From Sipunculus nudus (Eukaryota; Annelida; Sipuncula; Golfingiida; Sipunculidae), in contig CM049312.1 in assembly GCA_026874595.1 (NCBI GenBank), forward strand, positions 24,051,956 through 24,115,955: a stretch of DNA of 64,000 bases, in the 5' to 3' direction. Position 1 is the first letter of the stretch. Every line of letters starts with the position of its first letter. Below are positions 37,101-45,520 of this stretch, piece after piece. The notes under the pieces were generated by a model, which was not told the DNA's origin, did not search any database, and worked only from the letters and a program-made list of their open reading frames with translations. A program made the translations under genes and the position numbers.

Positions 37101-40100
37101 CTCATGTCACATGAGTGGTTCAATGTATTGAGCTAAAATTTTGCATGTCCATAGAACTTGGAAGTCTCCAACTCTTATTCAAGACAGGTGGTGCCACCTG
37201 CAATGATGTTTGCGTGGCATCCATCCATGTGTTTGCCATCTGTTTCTCTAAGTTGTTCAACCTATTGGGCTGAAATTGTGTATGTCCATAGATCTTAGAA
37301 ACCTCCATCTCATATTGAAGACTGGTGGTGCCATCAGCAATCCTGTTCATGTGGCAACAATCTGTACAGTTGCTTTAGGTGAAAATTGCTCATATCTCAG
37401 GGGTGGTTCAGTGTATTGGTCTGAAATTTGGCATGTACATCCATCTTGGAAAGTTTTCTTGTAGACCAGAGATGTGGCGCCACCTTCCTTACCTTTTTTT
37501 AGTATAAATTAATGCTCTCTTCTCAGGAGCAATTTTGGTGTATTGGCCTGAAATTGTGCATGTCCATAGATCTTAAATATCTCCATCTCATTCTCAATGC
37601 TGGAGGAGTCACCTGCAATCATTTCATGTGTTGCATCCATGGGTGTGTTTGCTTTTGGTGAAAATTACTCGCATCTCAGGAGTAGTTCAATATATTGGTC
37701 TGAAATTTGGGCTGTCACTCCATCTTGAATAGTTTTCTTATAGACCAGACAAGTGGCACCACCTACCATCCCCTTTTCATAGAATTCATTAATGCCCTTT
37801 TCTCAGGAGTGATTTGCCATATTGGCCTGAAATTGTGCATGTCAAAAGATCTTTATATATTTAAGGCTGGTGGGGCCGTCTGCAATTGTTTTTGTGAGGT
37901 GTCCATCCATCTGTTTCATTTGGGTAAAGTTGCTCATATCCGAGGAGTAGTTGGATGTATCAACTTGTAATTTGGCATTTTTATCTGTCTTGGATAGCTT
38001 TGATGTAGACCAGACAGGTGGTGCCTCCTGCTGTTATGTTTTTATAGAATACATTTATGCACTTTTTCTCAGTAGTGGATTGGTGTCTTAGCCTGGTGTA
38101 TCTATCTGTAGATCTGTTTTTGGAGAAAATTGCACATATATGAGGAGTTTAATTGGCATCACTGATGCCACAAATTTGGAGTCATGTCATGTTAGGAACA
38201 TATCATGCCTTACTTTACCTGTGCCTCTGTGATATGGTGGATACAAGAAGTTGCTTGTCGACTACCCATATTCCAGTTATATCCCAAATTTTTTACTGAA
38301 ATTATGTGATTCCTGTATAAGGCCATATGTGGGAATAGAGTTTAAATCCACTATTCTTTCCAGACCTGTGAAAGTACATGACAGTACCGTAAAATCTCCA
38401 CTTAAAACCACGGTTTAATCAAGAAATTCAAAATCTTGAAATCAGGTTGGGTACTGAAAGCACTGTGAGGTTTATACTAGAAGGGTTTCCTGAATATCTT
38501 CCTGACAGACATCGTTTTGGGGCCGGTGAGTGGACGATAATATTGCAACTTTCGAAGGCCGTTCTTAGCAGCAGTCTGGCATGCATGGGAGCCGTGTGTA
38601 AAAGTATTATTTATGATTATTTGTTATTTATAAATTAAATATTGCTTATTAGTTTTCATGTGATATATAACTTGTAATAAAATTTTGGTAATTGTCACCA
38701 AATAATATGTTTACAACAACCCTGCTGTAACACACAGGGGCCCACTTCATTGGGCATGGTCAAGCAAAATGAAATAAAAGCCTACTTTAAACCCATTTGC
38801 GGCATTATTTAGCAATGATTATTTGTTTAAAACGTCAAAAATGAATAAAAAGCTGACATCGTAAAGAGTCACACAATGGCAGACGATCGTTTTAAAATCA
38901 AGTTTGAGTGCCTCCATGTGCTGAAACGCCCCGGTATTCTGCTAAGAATATTTTGAACTGTGTACGCGGTGGGTGGTAAACAGAACAGCCACCTATTTCG
39001 TCCCAGTGTGCCTTGCGTGAACACTGCCTTGACAAAATGGCTCCCCACACGGAAACTTTCTTCAAGAAAAAAACACTTGCTTACCCCGATTGGCCACTTT
39101 AATTTTACCTTAAAATCACTCGTTATCAAGCGTCATGTTTCCAATACGTGCGTATCTCGACAAGGTAACTTCAGTTACTTTGATATTTAGTTAAGTTGAC
39201 CAGTGATGTTTTCAAACGCGCCAGCAAATTGTGACGTGGAGCGATGTCAACGTACGATGTGACGATGATAATACTGAAGTAACTGGTATGAAAATGATTT
39301 GAATCTTCCGAATAATTCCAGAAAATGGAATTTTCATCAAAAATTTTTAGAATTAAAATATACAGTGACTTGAAATGGATCAGCAGAATATTTTTTTTCA
39401 AAATATAATGACAAATCGGTAGCAAACAAGAATACGGCACGGAATATAAAATCTGTATAAACAGGCAGATGTTCATCGGCCCTTACGTCTTCCAAAACTT
39501 CATGCTTGAGTGACCCTGCAAAAAAGTGTTATGATGTGTTTAAATAAAATGCCCAAGGAATTTAAAAGTGGACGGGCATGGCCGAGTCGCAACCTATGCG
39601 TGTTCATTTCTAGATGATAGCTTGATTGTGTCTTTTGTCAAATCATTCCATAGCGAAAGTTGGTGCGGTTTTAAAGGGGGGTTCTTAGTATTTGAGCCCC
39701 TCGCGATGTCTCACCTGGAATTTCGGCGAAGTCTGGGTGCGGTTTTAATTGGAAGTGCCGTTTTAAGTGGAGATTTTACGGTACTGAGGATAATTTATGA
39801 GTTTAAATAAAAAAGTACAGACATATTAAATCTAGTAGTGCTGGGCTAAAAAAAAGTTTACAAAAGATAAATTATATAATGCTTTGTTCAAAAGAACTGT
39901 TGATCAAACCAATTGTTGATCAAACCTGTCTTTTGCCATTTGTTTAAATCAGGACTCATGCACCCTATATCACCCCATCAATTAATCTAACCAGTCACTT
40001 TTTTCTCTGTCCAATCAAAACAAACATGCAAAGTTTTTTTTTTGTACAATTTCACATAATCCATGATGATATGGTCAATTTTATCAACAGTGATGTCACT

Positions 40101-42882
40101 TAGAGAAAAAAACACACCCTTTTATTGATACAACCATATGACCAGTAATTATAAAGTAGCAGACAAAAAAAAGGATCCTAGTCCTTTTTCCAAAATGTGT
40201 TGCTTTTAAAAATTGTCTTCTTATAGCTTAATTTTAGTTTTAAACAGCTTGAAATAGGGAAAGTCTGCTTTTGTCTTTTCAAAATAGCAAATTAATGTTT
40301 ATACTTGTTCACAGATGGCAGCACTGCATTGTTTGATCTGTGAGAATGATTAGGGAACTCAAAGTAAATAAATATTATTCCAATTTGTACTATTGTGTGA
40401 GCTGATTATGAACGGATGCAGTATATCTGGGTTGTAGTAAAACAGATTCCTTTTGAACAGGTATACATAATCTGAGACTGGTCAACTTGATACTATTCAT
40501 GTGCTGTAGATCCAGGCCCACTATGACAAGATTAATGAACAGCGAGCTGAGGTTGAGAAGCGGCAGCAGGAAAGACTTGAAGAACTGCGTCAGATAATGG
40601 AGGAGCAAGCCTCATATGACAGAGAGAGGTAACTAAATGCCTTTTACACACTGTGCCAAAATCAAGGCTTGTATGACACAGAAAGGTAACTCAACTACCT
40701 GATGGTATACACTCTGATAGAATCAGCCTTGTATGACAGAGAAAGGAAACTCAACTACCTGATGGTTTACATACACTCTGATAGAATCAGCCTAGTATGA
40801 CAGCGAAAGGTAACTCAACAACCTGATGGTTTACACTCTAATAGAATCAGTTTTAAATGACAGAGAAAGGTAACTCAACTATCTGATGGTATACGCTGTG
40901 ATAGAATCAGCCTTGTAAGACAGGGCTAACCACCTGATGGTATAAACACTGTGCCAAGATCAGGCCTTATATGACAGAAAAAGGTAACTTACCTGGTAGA
41001 TAATTTTAACTAAAATGTTTCAGCTTTCTGTTGCCAACTTTCATGCAACCAACAGAATCACAGTGTCACACTGATATGGGTTACTATGATAAAAGTTTAA
41101 CTTCATTTAATGGAACTCAGTGCAGCCAACATCAGTCATGCTGGGCTGTGGCAACTGTGCCGACTCCTGCCAACTTTCATGCAACCAACTGAATCATTAT
41201 AGTGTCACACTGATATGGGTTACTATGATGAAAGCTTAACTTTGTTTAGTAGAACTAAATGCTGCCAACATCAGTCATGCTGGGCTGTGGTAGCTGAGCT
41301 GACTCCTGCCAACTTTTATGCAACAAACAGAATCATCATAGTGTCACACTGATATGGGTTACTAGGATAAAGGCTTAGTAGAACTAAGTGCAGCCAACAT
41401 CAGTCATGCTGTGCTGTTGCAGCTGAGCCAACTCCTGCTAAGCTGTTCCTGTTGGATTTTTTTGTCATGCAACATTAGAACATCCTCCATCATCTTCCAG
41501 CACGCGGGCTCAAGGTCTAGATTGAACCAGACCATTTTAGATTCAAACCAAGTTTTTGCTGACAAAAGTCATGATATTATAAAACAACAGTATCTTTCAA
41601 CATATTACTCACCCAGTCTTTGCTGTGCACATTGTTCACTGAAGGAGCAGCTAAATGGTACCTTACAATCCCAGAGCAAAGGCATATTTATCAGATGTTG
41701 TTGTGTTTTAGGGTCAACTTCCGCATGAAGTTAGAAGATGAAAAGGCAGAAGCTAAGAGAATGAGAGATAAAGAGAGGGAGGAGGAAGAGGCAGAGAAGG
41801 AAAGGAGGTTGGAGGCTTTGCGAGAAACAGTAAGCACAGTCCACATTCTTTGTGATGGCATAACAACATTTAAGTTCATTAAAGCAAAAAATTATGTCAA
41901 GCAGTGATTCAACGAAAAGTATGTTTGCTTGTGAGGTGCTAGCCTTTCCTGAAGTTTTGTAAGACTTAAGGTTTGTATAACAGCCATAGGAGCTACTTCA
42001 CAAAGCACCAACCTTGTACTTTGATATATGTACTCCAGATGGGTACAAGAATGAACTTTATTCCGTCCAGCATACAGTGAAAGCCTCTACCTTAATCATC
42101 ATATAACCTCCCTAAAGTTGACTAGAATAGTGAGAGATCTACCACTAGTCACATATGAATCACTGGTAAGTAGTTTTAGTGAAGCAGCTTGCGACTGGCA
42201 GTCACAGATGATCACAAAGTTTCTGGCATGTCAGAAAACTTGCCATTCACTTGCTATCCTTTGTGACTGTTATGTTCATCTGTGATCGCTTGTGATGCAA
42301 TTTGAGACTTGCAACTGGATATCATCCCATTGGTTGTTTCAGTTTTGGTCAGGCGACTGAGTCTCTCCAAAATAAACTCAATCATCTCAAATCTGCATTT
42401 GTTTGCAGCCAGGTGCAAGCAGTTGCAAAAAAAAGAGAGCCGACTGTGCGAGTGGTTGCAGATAAAAATCACAGCAAAATTGCCAGTGGATGGCAGGCTT
42501 TGGTGTTTGGGATTTTCAATTATGAGGAAATTAATAACACAGAATAACCTCTCAACTTATCTGTATTATATCTGTTCCCTTAGGTCAGACCACATGTGGA
42601 GATAGTCCCAGGTCATGCAATGATCGAGACTGAGGCTTGGCAGGCGAGGATGAAAGCTGACCAAGAGATCCACATTCATCGTCCCATGTTTGAGGTCAAC
42701 ACATTTACTGCTAATCAGGTTTGTTGTAGAAACTGTGTTTATTCAATGTCTTCAATCCCTCAAATAATTTGATGACCAAAGATTATTTGCACAATGATTT
42801 CATTTAATATGGAGCATATACATACATAACATGCATATACATACACATGGTTTTTACGCTCATATATAGGGAAATATGTGTG

Positions 42883-42921
<39 letters not shown>

Positions 42922-43852
42922 ACACATGAGGCTCATGAGGTATGTTAGGTCTAAAGAGTGAGAGTGAGCAAACCAGAAAGCCATGAAAGATTTTGTATGC
43001 TGGTTAGTAGTCTGATTTAAGACTTGGATTGTTGTCATCGACTGGACATTGATCCAGAACTGTATGCAATAAAAAAACAATTGGAAGGGAAAAAATGCAG
43101 AAGCAACCGGCTGTACTTCAAAAAAAGGAGACCATCTTGAAAACAAAATTCTCTAAGCCACAATATGATGACATAACAAAATTTATCAGCAAAGACAAAT
43201 CATGCTACCCTCGAGAAAGCCCATAGTACCATGACTCATAGCAGATAAACAAAGAAGTATTGGCTCCGAATAAGAAAAAGAAAACAATAACGTAACCGCA
43301 AACAACATAGGCAAGAGGAAACCAACTCAGGAATTTGCTGCAGCAGTGATCCACCTTAAAAAAAAAAACAACTTAGAAGTAATCAGCAACAGCAATCCCT
43401 CCCTGCAGCTGGGATCCATCCTGCTACCATACAGAGAAACCATGCACTTTCATCAACAGGATACTGTGAACTTTTAAATTTTCAAAATTTTATAGTTTTA
43501 AGAGGCGGCCAGGGCGGTGGTCCAAGACCACCCCTTCCTGTGCCAGTCTGATCATTGATCTGAACTGATCATTAACTGATTCAGTAGCATTCACACATGC
43601 TAGTATGAGGTAAAGTTACATGCAGATTCACTTGGTATACGTTTACATGCACAGTCAGATAAATAGTAGTAGAATGCTTATCAATCTGTTGTTTCTCTTT
43701 CTTAGATTACGTCAGACCCGCGTATTCGGCTGGAACAAAAGCTGCGCGATGCAGGCCTTCATAACACCAATTATGGTAGACAGGTGCTGTCACAGATGGC
43801 GCCACCTCATCCACCGAGAAGGGATATGGAATCCACTGTGTTCAAGAATTAG
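19095..43852 (+). CDS. CCDC148: Coiled-coil domain-containing protein 148 (12 coding exons)
   Basis: Joining 19095-19155, 21371-21523, 23261-23492, 24021-24193, 26102-26288, 28209-28353, 29873-30079, 36691-36831, 40510-40628, 41712-41829, 42584-42718 and 43706-43852 gives one frame of 1818 nt (605 residues plus stop). Every junction keeps phase. Vertebrate CCDC148 is about 590 residues, so the model looks full length. Family hallmarks occur in order: NKYKDVDYEALKAQA near residue 35, LLKQHKLVWQKEF near 75, ECPDLDLKASVLQEF near 235, QWRAQKLEMMEIQ near 390, SDPRIRLEQKLRDAGLH near 560, and the terminal DMESTVFKN. Residues about 385-510 are a charged Glu/Lys/Arg heptad-rich coiled coil. No signal peptide or membrane segment is visible. 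Function in the family is poorly known; a role at cilia or in the cytoskeleton is only a guess. The start uses the first of two adjacent ATGs (19095 and 19098); which is used is undecided. Confidence 0.95.
21371..21523 (+). CDS. CCDC148: CCDC148 coding exon 2
   Basis: The acceptor is TATATTTCAG and the donor GTATGA. It encodes EHLVVRVKEGLRSNKYKDVD and on to VSKQG. The NxKYKxVDYxxL pattern matches the conserved N-terminal block of the family. Phase is 1 in and 1 out. Confidence 0.95.
21651..22012. repeat. Two-copy ~185-bp tandem duplication in CCDC148 intron 2
   Basis: AAGATGAACATGTCATGTCA begins each copy (21678 and 21868), and TTTCTACCACATTACC ends each. Divergence is modest. Confidence 0.85.
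22703..22977. mobile_element. PIF/Harbinger-like MITE, copy 2 (left end damaged)
   Basis: It shares the core TTTTTTGTATGTTTCGATAA and the right end CCTAAGAACAATACC...TTTTTTGGGCC with copy 1. The GGCC of the left end is lost. It lies in CCDC148 intron 2. Confidence 0.7.
23261..23492 (+). CDS. CCDC148: CCDC148 coding exon 3
   Basis: Acceptor TTTATTGTAG and donor GTTAGT. It encodes KEHNLLKQHKLVWQKEFLRL through DPIWNLR. The IKQHKxVWxxEYxRLN-like motif is a family signature, and the DPIxxLR motif closes the exon. Phase is 1 in and 2 out. Confidence 0.95.
24021..24193 (+). CDS. CCDC148: CCDC148 coding exon 4
   Basis: Acceptor TGATTGACAG and donor GTAAAA. It encodes REDLQYWLMQNQSELKEGG through a helical stretch KQQQKKVMDRLRHEQNVLEQ. 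Phase is 2 in and 1 out. Confidence 0.95.
25394..25590. repeat. Two-copy ~105-bp tandem duplication in CCDC148 intron 4
   Basis: TGTACTTAAATTAAACATAA through AGAGGATAGGCAGACATT occurs twice in a row with few differences. The surrounding sequence is dense in GTACTTG/CAAGTAC pairs (25310-25900). Confidence 0.85.
26102..26288 (+). CDS. CCDC148: CCDC148 coding exon 5
   Basis: Acceptor TTGTTGTTCAG; the donor GTAGTG is weak. It encodes GELYEIAHPVEKPAARGIPE and then LECPDLDLKASVLQEFILL, a well conserved block. Phase is 1 in and 2 out. Confidence 0.95.
28209..28353 (+). CDS. CCDC148: CCDC148 coding exon 6
   Basis: Acceptor TACTTCAG and donor GTGAGT. A second AG four bases downstream would give an early stop, so the first is chosen. 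It encodes SSDTGDWSADDHFIFQMVTE and then RLKRHLPNKTRSQV. Phase is 2 in and 0 out. Confidence 0.93.
28429..28452 (+). repeat. Poly(G) run of 24
   Basis: An uninterrupted G run on the coding strand, 76 nt into CCDC148 intron 6. Confidence 0.95.
28672..28750 (+). repeat. tRNA-derived SINE fragment
   Basis: It has a box A-like TAGCAAAATGATTGG and a box B-like GGTTTGAATCCC, about 40 nt apart, in CCDC148 intron 6. The body is not conserved. Confidence 0.45.
28885..29012. mobile_element. Short TIR element of the TTAGGG-TGTATC type
   Basis: The left end is TTAGGGATGTATC. The right end is GATACAAGTCACACAACCCTAA, inverted but imperfect. Relatives are suggested by TAGGGCTGTGTTTTGGA at 23039 and by GATACAAAGCCCTAAC at 29335. 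Confidence 0.4.
29619..29811. mobile_element. Putative 193-bp MITE
   Basis: TACAGTCAAACC on the left and GGTGTACTGTA on the right are inverted. It lies just upstream of CCDC148 exon 7. Confidence 0.35.
29873..30079 (+). CDS. CCDC148: CCDC148 coding exon 7
   Basis: Acceptor AATTTAAG (poor pyrimidine tract) and donor GTAAGA. It encodes VSHDAWYTSYKYYHSRRRAL, LLTDWQRDRTELLHKAQ and KQEHQKKQRELCDALYEK, which match the family alignment. Phase is 0 in and 0 out. Confidence 0.95.
31299..33189. mobile_element. 1.89-kb TIR element flanked by TTAA (piggyBac-like, non-autonomous)
   Basis: Perfect 12-bp inverted ends GGTCTAATCATC (31299-31310) and GATGATTAGACC (33178-33189) sit between TTAA at 31295-31298 and 33190-33193. 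Host repeat text resumes on both sides in register with the related sequence near 53980. TTAA duplication is the hallmark of piggyBac. The interior has only short frames, the longest at 32259-32528 on the minus strand, with no recognisable transposase. Confidence 0.8.
34345..34368. repeat. 24-bp perfect palindrome
   Basis: It is centred on ATGCAT and contains two ATTCATGAAT repeats. It lies inside CCDC148 intron 7. Confidence 0.85.
34808..34890 (+). repeat. tRNA-derived SINE-like fragment
   Basis: It has a box A-like TGGTCTGGGGGTAGAGC and a box B-like GAGTTGAATCCC about 35 nt later, followed by a diverged tail ending in (GA)n at 34915. Confidence 0.45.
36036..36230. mobile_element. ~200-bp hairpin MITE
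   Basis: A perfect 28-bp inverted repeat (AGTATAAATTTTCAGGGTAA plus ATATCAGG) lies at both ends and a 110-bp loop separates the arms. It is in CCDC148 intron 7, 460 nt before exon 8. Confidence 0.7.
36691..36831 (+). CDS. CCDC148: CCDC148 coding exon 8
   Basis: Acceptor TATGTTTTAG. It encodes VQQWRAQKLEMMEIQHAIEE and a strongly charged coiled coil that ends REEDKLK. The donor is the non-consensus GTCAGT; it is chosen because it keeps phase 0 and joins exon 9 at the family-predicted position. Reading on without splicing reaches a stop at about 36980. Confidence 0.93.
37130..38110 (+). repeat. ~278-bp tandem repeat in CCDC148 intron 8
   Basis: TGAAATTGTG-ATGTC marks units at 37271, 37549 and 37828. 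A second phrase, TTGGTCTGAAATTTGG, recurs at 37413 and 37696. About 3.5 diverged copies are present. Open frames here are repeat by-products. Confidence 0.85.
38382..39786. mobile_element. 1.4-kb TIR element in CCDC148 intron 8
   Basis: CAGTACCGTAAAATCTCCAC...TTAAAA on the left is matched by the exact inverted TTTTAAGTGGAGATTTTACG...GTACTG on the right. Internal phrases TGGTGCGGTTTTAA (39661) and GGGTGCGGTTTTAATTGG (39737) repeat near the right end. No transposase is seen and the target duplication is not evident. Confidence 0.75.
40510..40628 (+). CDS. CCDC148: CCDC148 coding exon 9
   Basis: Acceptor GTGCTGTAG and donor GTAACT. It encodes IQAHYDKINEQRAEVEKRQQ then ERLEELRQIMEEQASYDRER. Phase is 0 in and 2 out. 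Its last ~15 nt and the donor are duplicated several times in the first 360 nt of the following intron. Confidence 0.95.
40614..40990 (+). repeat. Tandem repeat carrying duplicated exon 9 / donor junctions
   Basis: Units of about 57-64 bp repeat TATGACAGAGAAAGGTAACT. The real CCDC148 exon-9 donor is at 40629. Intact GTAACT donors recur at 40686, 40810, 40870 and 40984. The copy at 40746 is mutated to GAAACT and the one near 40920 is lost. Confidence 0.9.
41031..41430 (+). repeat. Three-copy ~130-bp tandem repeat in CCDC148 intron 9
   Basis: CAACATCAGTCATGCTG and GTGTCACACTGATATGGGTT recur three times each. Confidence 0.9.
41712..41829 (+). CDS. CCDC148: CCDC148 coding exon 10
   Basis: Acceptor TTGTGTTTTAG and donor GTAAGC. 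It encodes RVNFRMKLEDEKAEAKRMRD and ends RRLEALRET. The Glu/Arg-rich coiled coil finishes with the conserved RRLEALR motif. Phase is 2 in and 0 out. Confidence 0.95.
42584..42718 (+). CDS. CCDC148: CCDC148 coding exon 11
   Basis: Acceptor TTCCCTTAG and donor GTTTGT. It encodes VRPHVEIVPGHAMIETEAWQ and then RPMFEVNTFTANQ, matching the KPLFTLNTY-like block of the family. It is 45 codons in phase 0. Confidence 0.94.
42887..42917. repeat. (TA)n microsatellite in CCDC148 intron 11
   Basis: About 15 TA units. Confidence 0.95.
43706..43852 (+). CDS. CCDC148: CCDC148 terminal coding exon 12
   Basis: Acceptor TTTCTTAG; stop TAG at 43850-43852. It encodes ITSDPRIRLEQKLRDAGLHN and ends PPRRDMESTVFKN. 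The C-terminal DMESTVFK motif is nearly invariant in this family, which fixes both gene identity and the true stop. Confidence 0.97.
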   Translation: MTSDPRIRLEQKLRDAGLHNTNYGRQVLSQMAPPHPPRRDMESTVFKN

Positions 43853-44238
43853 TGCTTGTGCTTATGTTATTTATATATTATTTGGTGAGGGATGGATTTT
43901 AACACTTTTGGACAGATAAATCATTTTAATCCAGTTACTGCAGGAAAATGAACAGCAATCTATGTATGTCAGTCAATATAGGGACATATGGAGATTTTAA
44001 AAGGTATGGAAAGTGACACAAAATTCACTTTTAGTATACAGATATCCTGTTCCCTGTTCTGTTAGTCTTCAAATGCAACTAAAACATTAAGACAAAAAAC
44101 TAGTCTGCGGGTCCCTATTCAGCATCACCCTCACCTTATATAAAAATTAATCACATATGTTGTCCCATAATTATGTGGTTTACGATAACACATTCTTACA
44201 AATTTTGTTAGCTTAGTTTTGACTAGATTTACAATAAA
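43853..44238 (+). other. Putative CCDC148 3' UTR with poly(A) signal
   Basis: The first canonical AATAAA downstream of the stop is at 44233-44238, in ACAATAAATATTT. A second lies at 44822-44827, so a longer 3' UTR is possible. No coding segment is seen here. Confidence 0.45.
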
Positions 44239-45390
44239 TATTTAAAAGTGGGAGTTCTGCCATGCCTATATTTCATGATCAAAATCCAAAATGAAGGGTA
44301 TCTTCATATAAATAAACCATATTATTTCAAATTTGAAGTAGTAATGAACATGTGTCAGTCCAATTTACTGAGTGATATTCACTGTGCACAGAGTTACTGT
44401 GGTTCCATAATGGTTTTACAACTGCCAAATTGAAAATCCTTTCGAGTGGTATTAAGAAATACTATTTGTTTGAAATTTTGTATACGCTAAAATATAGGTC
44501 TAAGGGGAGGGTGTATGTAAAGTGGGGTTATGATCTCCCCTCAGAAGTCGACCTTGACTATCAATTGGTCGAATTTTAGTACATGCTCACCTCTATGGAA
44601 TTTTAGTTGTGCAGACCACTTTAGGCATTAAGGTATTTGGTTGTAAGTTTGGTGTACCTCTTGATTTGAGGTGCCAGTCACTGCAGCTTGATCATGGTAT
44701 TATGTTCATACAAGAGTCTATCTAGATCATGCATGAAATGTGTTTTAGTATTTATAAACAGGCGCATTTCTCAAACAGTTAATTATACACACACTTAACC
44801 AAACCAAGCCAGCTTCAAATGAATAAAATATATTTCTCTGATAAAATTATCTGTACAGAATATTGACAAAAATACTATATATATGCAGTTTATTTATTTT
44901 ACACAAGTGTCTGGTGTGTACCTGTATGTCTTACTATTTTAAGGCCTGGTGTATTAAACTTTTTGGTGAATCTTTTATGTTTGCACAGAATATCATTCCG
45001 TCCATATTCCATCCAAAAGCTAGTGTGTGGTATATTACCATGTATGCTGTTTTTATAAAGCATCCATGCAGTCAGCTATACCATGTGAACCAGTTTATTC
45101 AAACCATTCTTTGTACATGTCATAGTGTCTCATGAGGGTATTATATGCAAATCTTTAGAAACTATGCAAACAAGTTTAAATTATAACAGTATTTTAAACG
45201 CTGTTAATGCTCAGACCTCAGAAGTGAAATGAAATCTGTGGTGTAAGGAGCTCATCACTGCATTTGCTGTTGTTGTTGATGAAGTGATGCACTGTTACGA
45301 TTAAATAGAAGAACCCCTGTTTATTAAGAGGGTTCGTCACAAAGTTTACTCTATTTGCATTACATTCTGCAGGGGTAATGTGATTTTTAC
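44239..45390. other. Intergenic DNA downstream of CCDC148
   Basis: Short + frames (44248-44433 and 44863-45135) have no recognisable motif. No gene is supported. Confidence 0.4.
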
Positions 45391-45520
45391 AATCAAAAGG
45401 AGGTGTTGCTGATGAACAGTTTTGCTATATTTATTGTGCTTTTTATCACAATAAAAAATGTATAGTATAATTTTTGTTCTCTGATGTTTTTCTATTTCCA
45501 TGTTTCATTAACAATTATTA

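Noticed and set aside
41691-41879. Serine/leucine-rich minus-strand frame
   Set aside because: It is the antisense shadow of the Glu/Lys-rich exon 10.
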